Below the pieces are notes generated by a model. The model did not search any database, was not told the origin of the DNA, and was given only the letters and a program-made list of their open reading frames with translations. From Candidatus Fibrimonadales bacterium (GTDB taxonomy: Bacteria > Fibrobacterota > Fibrobacteria > Fibrobacterales > Fibrobacteraceae), in NCBI GenBank assembly GCA_009777135.1, contig WRMM01000087.1, forward strand, positions 1 through 7,342: a stretch of DNA of 7,342 nt. The letters run 5' to 3'. The translations under genes and the position numbers were made by a program. Position 1 is the first letter of the stretch. Every line of letters begins with the position of its first letter. Of this stretch, positions 1 through 5,080 are shown one piece after another.

Positions 1-618
1 TATGGTTTCCCAATTTATTTCGCCGAGTTCTTCCCAAACATGGGATTTCATCATTGCGTTTGAATTATCGGTTATTTTGTCCGTAATTTCTGGTCCTGCA
101 GGACCTCCGTCCGCGGGGTTGAATTTTATTCCGCTATAGTCGCTTGGATTGTGGGAAGGTGTCATGTTTACGGAGCAAGCCGCTCCTAGAGACTCTACCG
201 CAGCGCTGAATTCTGGCGTTGGCATTTCTCCGCCGTAATAAACTTTTACGCCCGCTTTTATAAACTGGTCTGCCACAACCTCGCAAAATTCTTTGCCAAG
301 CAATCTGTTATCATGCCCAATAACCAAGCCCTTTGTTTGCAGTTCTTCAAAAGAGCTGATTCCCAAGGCTTCAAAGGTGGCTGCATCTGCTTCTTTGTAA
401 ATTTGCAAAATAGCTTTTGCTACAACTTGAATATTCCTGAGCGTAAATTCTGAGCCAATCTCGCCTCGCCATCCGCTTGTGCCAAAGTTTACTTTAGCTG
501 GCTTAATTGAAGTTAAAGCTGCATTTTTCACTTTTTCAACAAGATGGGCATCGCAAGCGGGATTAAAATCGGGAGCCTGTATTTGCTTCCAGATTTTTGA
601 AATAGTAATAGTAGGCAT
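1..618 (-). CDS. Phosphoglucomutase/phosphomannomutase family, N-terminal part (runs off left edge)
   Basis: Reading the minus strand from an ATG at 618-616 gives 206 codons with no stop, so the 3' part of the gene lies outside the window. I translated it by hand. Seen: residues 45-52 read FGTSGWRG, the start of the alpha-D-phosphohexomutase domain I; residues 101-104 read GHDN; residues 153-158 read TPSHNP, the active-site loop in which Ser155 would carry the phosphate (the usual form is TASHNP). Family knowledge: these enzymes interconvert hexose 1- and 6-phosphates in the cytoplasm using a phosphoserine and Mg2+. The metal-binding and sugar-specificity loops lie in the missing part, so I cannot separate phosphoglucomutase from phosphomannomutase or phosphoglucosamine mutase. 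The first 40 residues form a leader before the TSGWRG motif, longer than in compact phosphomannomutases, which leans toward phosphoglucomutase. There is no Shine-Dalgarno before the ATG. A -10-like motif lies only 6 nt upstream. The gene is divergent from the operon that begins at 818. Confidence 0.9.
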   Translation of the reverse strand, partial: MPTITISKIWKQIQAPDFNPACDAHLVEKVKNAALTSIKPAKVNFGTSGWRGEIGSEFTLRNIQVVAKAILQIYKEADAATFEALGISSFEELQTKGLVIGHDNRLLGKEFCEVVADQFIKAGVKVYYGGEMPTPEFSAAVESLGAACSVNMTPSHNPSDYSGIKFNPADGGPAGPEITDKITDNSNAMMKSHVWEELGEINWETI

Positions 619-624
619 GGCAGG

Positions 625-639
625 AATATAGAAATTATA
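625..639 (-). promoter_or_regulatory. Putative promoter -10 region for the phosphomutase gene
   Basis: On the minus strand, TTTCTATATT occupies 634-625, with TATATT at 630-625 and 6 nt between it and the ATG at 618. An overlapping TATAAT lies at 639-634. The same 10-mer occurs before the genes at 818 and 4701. I found no convincing -35 at 17 nt spacing for either hexamer. If TATATT is the -10, transcription would begin at about the A of the ATG. If TATAAT is used, the leader would be about 9 nt. Confidence 0.5.
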
Positions 640-656
640 GGACGCTGATTTACTCC

Positions 657-777
657 GCTGGGGACAAGGAGCATGGGACAAGCGATATGCAAATCTACGT
701 TATTTGGGACATGATTTTTAAATAATCATGTCCCAGCCAATGTAATTTCGCATGTAGCTTGTTCCATGTCCCAGAGC
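657..777. repeat. 121-bp imperfect inverted-repeat element with GGGACA/TGTCCC arms (MITE/REP-like)
   Basis: An inner hairpin has perfect 12-bp arms, 705-716 and 724-735 (TGGGACATGATT / AATCATGTCCCA), around a 7-nt loop. An outer pair, 674-684 and 757-767, matches at 10 of 11 positions, the exception being a G-T pair. The match can be extended to about 657 and 777 with a 6-nt insertion in the left arm. GGGACA occurs at 661, 675 and 706; TGTCCC at 729 and 767. The element lies between divergent genes, so it is not an obvious terminator for either. No transposase and no clear target-site duplication were seen. A dispersed non-autonomous repeat is the best guess. Confidence 0.6.
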
Positions 778-784
778 ATTAAGT

Positions 785-810
785 TTGACTTAATCGGCGT
801 TTTCTATATT
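785..810 (+). promoter_or_regulatory. Putative promoter of the antitoxin-like/ATPase/YihY operon
   Basis: TTTCTATATT at 801-810 (TATATT at 805-810) lies 7 nt before the ATG at 818, and TTGACT at 785-790 could be the -35. The spacing between them is 14 nt, shorter than the usual 16-18. Using TATTCT at 807-812 as the -10 gives 16 nt. No Shine-Dalgarno lies between the motif and the ATG. Confidence 0.5.
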
Positions 811-817
811 CTTTATT

Positions 818-1045
818 ATGGTTAGAACGATATGCAAGCCAAGAACAAAGCAAATAACTTTGGATATACCCAAAGATTATATAGGTGCGACCATTGAAAT
901 ATTGCTTTTTCCTATTGAAGAGCTGGATAACAATTTTATTTTAGCCGAGGAAACCCCTAAAACAGGATTTGGATGTTTGAAGGGGCAAATTTGGATGGCA
1001 GACGACTTTAACGCTCCGTTGGATTGCTTTGGTGATAATAGATAA
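818..1045 (+). CDS. Small antitoxin-like protein (DUF2281/VapB-like), no toxin beside it
   Basis: This 75-residue protein has an N-terminal strand-rich segment (ITLDIPKDYIGATIEILLFPIEE, about residues 13-35, written here across two phrases: ITLDIPKDYIG and ATIEILLFPIEE). Its C-terminus, about residues 50-71, contains TGFGCLKGQ, IWMADDFNAP and LDCF. The pattern 'GxLKGxIxMxDDFDxPLxDF' is, from memory, typical of small DUF2281-like proteins that sit before PIN-domain toxins and act as antitoxin and operon repressor. Here no PIN-domain or other toxin follows. The next gene is a Ca2+ ATPase whose ATG overlaps this stop by one base (TAATG). The final residues, FGDNR, differ from the acidic or aromatic tail I would expect, which fits a degenerate or repurposed antitoxin. 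It is the first gene of the operon, with no Shine-Dalgarno. The family assignment rests on motif memory only. Confidence 0.6.
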   Translation: MVRTICKPRTKQITLDIPKDYIGATIEILLFPIEELDNNFILAEETPKTGFGCLKGQIWMADDFNAPLDCFGDNR

Positions 1046-3594
1046 TGGCATTCGGTTTAACTGATTCACAGGCAGCAGAGTCAAAGGCTAAATTTGGCGA
1101 TAACCGTTTAACGGAGGTTGAGCGGGAAGGTTTTTTTGCCAAATTAAAGAAAAATTTTGGCGACCCGCTGATAAAAATTCTTTTAGTTGCTCTTGCTGTA
1201 AATGTATTGCTGGTTTTAGGCTCTAAAATGGGGTTCATCGCTGGAGAGGAAAGGCACTGGTATGAGCCTGTGGGCATAGCAATAGCAATTCTTTTGGCAA
1301 CATTCGTTTCCACATTTTCTGAGCACAGGAACGAGAACGCTTTTCAAAAACTGCAGGCAGATGCTTCAAAGATAAGGATAAAAACCTACCGCAATGGTTT
1401 GGTTATTGAGCTGCCAATAGATGATTTGGTTGCAGGCGATGCGGTTCTGCTGCAGTCTGGAGACAAAATTCCCGCAGATGGCATAATAATAGATGGCAAT
1501 ATAAAAGTTGACCAATCCGTGCTGAACGGAGAATCGGAAGAGGTTTCAAAAAAACTTGATGACGAGGTTCTTAGAGGCTCCGTGGTTTGCAACGGCAATG
1601 CGGTTATGCGGGTATCCGTTGTTGGCGACAAATCTGTTTACGGGCAAATAGCAAAGGAGCTTCAAATAAACGATGACAGAGATACGCCTCTAAAAGTTAA
1701 GCTCACAAGCCTTGCGAAAACAATAAGCAAATTCGGTTACGTAGGCGGCGTGTCCATAGCTCTAGCATTGCTGTTCCAGCGCATAGTGCTTAGCGAGCAT
1801 TGCTTAACTTGGCCAGTGCTGATAAAAGACATCATTGATGCAGTGATGCTTGCCGTGGTGATAATAGTGATGGCGGTGCCAGAAGGTCTCCCTCTTATGA
1901 TTGCCATAGTCTCGGCTTTGAATATGAGCAAAATGCTTAAAGATAACGTGCTTGTCCGCAAAATTGCAGGCATAGAAACAGCAGGCAGCCTGAACTTTTT
2001 ATTCAGCGACAAAACCGGCACCATAACCAAGGGCAAATTGGAAGTGGTTGCATTTATAGACGGCAATTTAAAAGAATGCAAAAGCTACAGCGAAATTCAA
2101 AGCGGTTTAAAAAAGCACCTCTCCCTCTCCATTCACCAAAACACCGACTCCATAATTTCCGGCGATAAAATAATAGGAGGCAACGCAACAGAACGAGCAA
2201 TATTAGCATTCGCAGGCAAATCAGAAGAAAACATTGAAGACATAAAAGTAAATATAATAAGCAAAGTCCCTTTCGATAGCACCAATAAGTACTCCTCAAC
2301 AACAATAAGCAATCCCCATACCCCATACCCCATACCCCATACCCTAATAAAAGGCGCTCCCGAAAAAATCCTCGAAAAATGCAAATTTTATTACGATTCT
2401 GATGGGCAAAAGAAAGCGTATTCTGGGCACGGGGAAATTGACAAGGCTATAAATTCGCTTGCGGAACGGGCTATAAGAACAGTAGCTTTTGCGATTTGCG
2501 AAGGAGATGATTGGATTTTGGTTGGGGTTGTTGGCATTAGAGATGAAATTCGCCCGGAATCTGTTGTTGCGATAAAAGAAGTTTTTGATGCGGGCGTTGG
2601 CGTTGTTATGATAACAGGCGACCGCAAAGAAACCGCTGTGGCAATAGCCAGAGACGCTGGTTTGCTGAAAAATGAAAACGATATTGTGATAACATCCGAT
2701 GAATTTGCCGCTCTTACAGATGAAGAAGTCAAGGCGAAAATGAAGGACATAAGGGTTGTTGCCCGCGCTTTGCCTTCGGATAAAAGCCGTTTGGTTCGCA
2801 TAAGCCAAGAGCTAAACTACGTGGTTGGCATGACTGGTGATGGCGTTAATGATTCGCCTGCGCTCAAAAAAGCCGATGTGGGTTTTGCCATGGGCAGCGG
2901 AACGGAGGTTGCAAAGGAAGCTAGCGATATTGTGATTTTAGATGATAACTTCAGTTCTATAGACAAAGCGATTTTATATGGCAGAACAATTTTCAACAAT
3001 ATAAGAAAGTTTATAATTTTCCAGTTGACTATAAATGTTTCCGCTGTTTTGATAAATTTTGCCGCACCGCTTTTGGGGCACGAAAACCCGCTGACCATAA
3101 TACAGATTTTGTGGATTAATTTGGTTATGGATACGCTTGCAGCGCTCGCCTTTGGCGGAGAAGCAGCTCTCAGACGCTTTATGAAGGAGAAGCCCAAGCG
3201 TAGAGACGAGCCTATAGTAAGCAAGGGCATGTGGAAAACCATATTCACAAACTCTGCATGGATATTTATTTTGAGTTTGGTATTTTTGTTCTCATTAGAA
3301 GGCTATTTTGGCGATAAACTGCACACCGCATATTTCACATTCTTTGTTATGATAGCGGCATTTAACGCATTCAACGCCCGCACAGACAGCATAAACATTT
3401 TTGACAATATAAGCGGCAATAAAAACTTTTTGCTGATTTTGGGTTTAATAGCGATTGTGCAAGTTATGCTGGTTTACTTTGGCGGCGAAGTATTCAAATG
3501 CTACGGCTTGGATTTGCAGCAGTGGGGGATAGTGCTTTTGCTTGCTGTGTCTATAATTCCTGTGGATATTTTTAGGAAAGCGGTATTTAAATGA
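1045..3594 (+). CDS. Calcium-translocating P-type ATPase (P2B/PMCA-like)
   Basis: An 849-residue inner-membrane cation pump. Motifs in order: two N-terminal membrane helices (about 41-59 and 74-92); actuator loop with NGES at 161-164 (usually TGES); the M4 signature PEGLPL at 279-284, typical of Ca2+ pumps; phosphorylation site DKTGT with Asp322; KGAPE at 436-440 in the nucleotide-binding domain; TGD at 524-526; GDGVND at 598-603; M6 NLVMD at 692-696, supplying Asn692 and Asp696 as likely Ca2+ ligands; then further helices to the end. Family knowledge: it couples ATP hydrolysis through an aspartyl-phosphate to Ca2+ export. The short C-terminus lacks the calmodulin-binding tail of animal PMCAs. 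Odd points: a tandem CCCCATA array encodes about residues 424-433, and TGES is replaced by NGES. The start overlaps the upstream stop by one base and the end overlaps the YihY gene by four, so translation is probably coupled through all three. Ca2+ specificity is inferred from motifs. Confidence 0.93.
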   Translation: MAFGLTDSQAAESKAKFGDNRLTEVEREGFFAKLKKNFGDPLIKILLVALAVNVLLVLGSKMGFIAGEERHWYEPVGIAIAILLATFVSTFSEHRNENAFQKLQADASKIRIKTYRNGLVIELPIDDLVAGDAVLLQSGDKIPADGIIIDGNIKVDQSVLNGESEEVSKKLDDEVLRGSVVCNGNAVMRVSVVGDKSVYGQIAKELQINDDRDTPLKVKLTSLAKTISKFGYVGGVSIALALLFQRIVLSEHCLTWPVLIKDIIDAVMLAVVIIVMAVPEGLPLMIAIVSALNMSKMLKDNVLVRKIAGIETAGSLNFLFSDKTGTITKGKLEVVAFIDGNLKECKSYSEIQSGLKKHLSLSIHQNTDSIISGDKIIGGNATERAILAFAGKSEENIEDIKVNIISKVPFDSTNKYSSTTISNPHTPYPIPHTLIKGAPEKILEKCKFYYDSDGQKKAYSGHGEIDKAINSLAERAIRTVAFAICEGDDWILVGVVGIRDEIRPESVVAIKEVFDAGVGVVMITGDRKETAVAIARDAGLLKNENDIVITSDEFAALTDEEVKAKMKDIRVVARALPSDKSRLVRISQELNYVVGMTGDGVNDSPALKKADVGFAMGSGTEVAKEASDIVILDDNFSSIDKAILYGRTIFNNIRKFIIFQLTINVSAVLINFAAPLLGHENPLTIIQILWINLVMDTLAALAFGGEAALRRFMKEKPKRRDEPIVSKGMWKTIFTNSAWIFILSLVFLFSLEGYFGDKLHTAYFTFFVMIAAFNAFNARTDSINIFDNISGNKNFLLILGLIAIVQVMLVYFGGEVFKCYGLDLQQWGIVLLLAVSIIPVDIFRKAVFK
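2314..2344 (+). repeat. Tandem heptanucleotide array (CCCCATA x4 plus CCC) inside the ATPase gene
   Basis: Four perfect copies of CCCCATA (2314, 2321, 2328, 2335) are followed by CCC. In the ATPase frame they encode PHTPYPIPHT (residues 424-433), placed between the strand ending in SSTTI and the conserved KGAPE. Three units make 21 nt, so the forward strand reads the same cyclic PHTPYPI peptide in every frame and contains no stop. The complementary strand is also free of stops. A second array of the same unit, inverted, lies at 7300-7329. Confidence 0.95.
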
Positions 3595-4571
3595 ATATTG
3601 AGCGTTTTGATGTTTGGATGAGCAAACGCTCTTTGCCTGTTCGGGTAATATACGATAGTCTCAGGATATTTTTTCTTGAGCATTGTCCGGTTCGGGCTAC
3701 GGCGCTTTCTTATACTTCGCTTTTGGCGATAGTTCCATTGCTGATTTTGCTAACATCAATAAGTCTTTCCCTTGGCATGGGTGATTTATTCATAAAACAT
3801 TTGCAGAATTATTTGCCTGAGCTTTTGGAAAATGCCATATCTTACGTAGACAAATTATTGACTTCGTTTTTTCCGGATAACAATATTGAATTGAATTCCA
3901 TGACAGGCATAATTTTAGAAAATATAATGCCGTATTTGAATCAGGCTATGGGAATCAGATTGGACTCTTTGGGATTGGTAGGCGCTTTGGCTTTGCTGTT
4001 TACCTTTTTTTTGGCAATAAACACAATAGAAATCAATATGAATATAGTTTGGGGAATTAATAAAACTCGCAGTTATTTGCAAAAAATAATGATATTTATT
4101 CCGTTTTTATTTTTATTTGCTGGCGGCATAGGAATTATCAGCGTATTTTTGCGTTATACGCAAAATATGCTAAATACAGCCCCCTTGTCTTTGCTTGGCA
4201 TTGTTTTGTTTGGTTTGTGGCTTTTGTATTGCTATATGCCTTATGCTTCGGAGCAGGAAGGATTTTGGAAAGCAGCAGTTACAAAAACAAAAAAGAGATG
4301 GCTTTCCGCTCTTATATCAGCCGTTTTTACCTTTGCGGCAATATTAGCTTTTATACTTGCTATGGGATTTTTGCAAGCCTTTATGTTTGCAAGGTGGTCA
4401 ATTTTGTATGGTTCTCTTGCAGTTTTTCCAATGATAATGTTTTTGTTCTTTGGTTTTTGGAATATTGTGCTTTTTGGAAACGCTCTCTGCTGGCGAATAA
4501 CAGAAAGAAAATGCCATCAAAAATATATTTTGGAAAGAATAATGCAAAAACAGCAAAATAAAATAGAGTAA
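3591..4571 (+). CDS. YihY/BrkB-family (UPF0761) inner-membrane protein
   Basis: A 326-residue polytopic membrane protein. The family motif near the first helix is visible (ATALSYTSLLAIVPLLILL, about residues 36-54). Further hydrophobic segments lie at about 127-147, 166-187, 198-216, 238-262 and 270-298. The loop TIEINMNIVWGINKTRS at 145-161 matches the conserved 'N-x-W-G' turn of the family, and ILYGSLAVFP (271-280) is the typical last-helix entry. The family was once called RNase BN, an assignment now dropped; its true role, possibly transport or envelope-related, is unsettled. The ATG overlaps the ATPase stop (ATGA), and an AGGA at 3574-3577 is a possible Shine-Dalgarno, somewhat far at 13 nt. 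The C-terminal tail (about 303-326) is basic and rich in Gln and Lys. Co-translation with a Ca2+ pump may hint at a shared membrane function, but I have no direct support for that. Confidence 0.88.
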   Translation: MNIERFDVWMSKRSLPVRVIYDSLRIFFLEHCPVRATALSYTSLLAIVPLLILLTSISLSLGMGDLFIKHLQNYLPELLENAISYVDKLLTSFFPDNNIELNSMTGIILENIMPYLNQAMGIRLDSLGLVGALALLFTFFLAINTIEINMNIVWGINKTRSYLQKIMIFIPFLFLFAGGIGIISVFLRYTQNMLNTAPLSLLGIVLFGLWLLYCYMPYASEQEGFWKAAVTKTKKRWLSALISAVFTFAAILAFILAMGFLQAFMFARWSILYGSLAVFPMIMFLFFGFWNIVLFGNALCWRITERKCHQKYILERIMQKQQNKIE

Positions 4572-4578
4572 ATCAATA

Positions 4579-4611
4579 AATTCTCCCCGCAGCAAGACTA
4601 CGAGGAGAATT
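4579..4611. terminator. Hairpin after the YihY gene, possible terminator without a T-run
   Basis: AATTCTCC at 4579-4586 pairs perfectly with GGAGAATT at 4604-4611. The stem continues through one C-A mismatch and two more pairs around an 11-nt loop. It begins 8 nt after the YihY stop. No U-rich tract follows on the plus strand, so intrinsic termination would be weak. It could instead be an RNA-end stabiliser or a protein-binding palindrome upstream of the next promoter. Confidence 0.4.
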
Positions 4612-4642
4612 CATTGCCATTTGAGAGCAATATACAAAAAAC

Positions 4643-4671
4643 TTGACAAAGCTTGATTTTTTTTCTATATT
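4643..4671 (+). promoter_or_regulatory. Consensus sigma70-type promoter for the CBM48/lysA/DUF2279 operon
   Basis: TTGACA at 4643-4648 and TATATT at 4666-4671 are separated by exactly 17 nt, with an oligo-T run just upstream of the -10. Transcription would start near 4678, giving a 5' leader of about 23 nt. The -10 lies in TTTCTATATT, the same 10-mer seen before the genes at 618 (minus) and 818. This is the best-formed promoter in the window. Confidence 0.85.
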
Positions 4672-4688
4672 TATATGCGTATTCCTAA

Positions 4689-4695
4689 AAGGAGG
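4689..4695 (+). promoter_or_regulatory. Strong Shine-Dalgarno (AAGGAGG)
   Basis: AAGGAGG ends 5 nt before the ATG at 4701, close to the ideal anti-Shine-Dalgarno complement. It confirms that start and, with the consensus promoter, predicts high expression. It contrasts with the genes at 618 and 818, which have none. Confidence 0.9.
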
Positions 4696-4700
4696 CTATC

Positions 4701-5078
4701 ATGGCAGTGAAAAAAGAAACGAAAACAGCAAAACCCGCTGCAAAAACAACAAAAGCGGTTAAAGTTGCTGCGCCAAAAGTAAAAGCGGAAGCTCCCAAAG
4801 CAAAAAAGGCAGCTCCAAAAGGCAAGGCTGGCGATGTTGAATTCAAAGTATTTGCCCCAAATTCCGATTCTGTTGCCGTTGCAGGCGATTTCAATGGATG
4901 GAAACCGTTCTCTCTCAAAAAAGACAAAACCGGAAACTGGAGCGGAAAAGCTAAATTAAGCGCTGGCGTTTACCAGTACAAACTCGTTTTCAACGGGCAG
5001 TATTGGGAAACCGACAAATCAAATCCAGAACGTGTTTCTGATGGTCACGGCGGCGAAAACAGCATAAAGAGAGTCTAA
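4701..5078 (+). CDS. Small CBM48/AMPK-type glycogen-binding-domain protein with Lys/Ala/Pro-rich tail
   Basis: A 125-residue protein in two parts. Residues 1-44 are low complexity: 14 Lys, 13 Ala and several Pro in AAPK/KAEAPK-like units, resembling a histone H1-type tail. Residues 45-125 form a carbohydrate-binding module 48 / AMPK-beta-like early-set domain: EFKVFAP (47-53), AVAGDFNGW (59-67), Trp80, YQYKLVFNGQYW (91-102) and a C-terminal end with Asp105, Asn108, Asp114 and Asn120. Family knowledge: such domains bind alpha-glucans such as glycogen, with the tryptophans stacking on the sugar. No catalytic domain follows, so this is a stand-alone binding module. The basic tail could contact nucleic acid, polyphosphate or another protein; that is inference. 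No signal peptide, so probably cytoplasmic. A strong promoter and Shine-Dalgarno precede it. lysA begins three bases after its stop. Confidence 0.85.
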   Translation: MAVKKETKTAKPAAKTTKAVKVAAPKVKAEAPKAKKAAPKGKAGDVEFKVFAPNSDSVAVAGDFNGWKPFSLKKDKTGNWSGKAKLSAGVYQYKLVFNGQYWETDKSNPERVSDGHGGENSIKRV

Positions 5079-5080
5079 CA

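Noticed and set aside
705..735. The perfect 12-bp hairpin read as an intrinsic terminator.
   Set aside because: Both neighbouring genes are transcribed away from it, and no T-run follows either arm. It fits better as the core of the larger inverted repeat.
1028..1107. The pentapeptide FGDNR ends the antitoxin-like protein and recurs near the ATPase N-terminus, suggesting a local duplication.
   Set aside because: The codons differ at three of five positions and the flanking residues do not match. In the ATPase the motif belongs to the family N-terminal pattern, so coincidence is more likely.
2314..2344. The heptamer array considered as a CRISPR-like or origin iteron array.
   Set aside because: Units are directly adjacent without spacers, the site is inside a gene, and no cas or replication gene is present.
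2054..2808. Long antisense open frames of 80-154 codons opposite the ATPase gene.
   Set aside because: They lie wholly opposite a strongly conserved gene, overlap one another, show no recognisable domain and lack ribosome-binding sites. The stop-free heptamer array extends some of them.
4217..4561. A 114-codon plus-strand frame inside the YihY gene.
   Set aside because: It overlaps the YihY frame, which has clear family motifs and operon-type spacing. The alternative product resembles nothing I know and has no Shine-Dalgarno.
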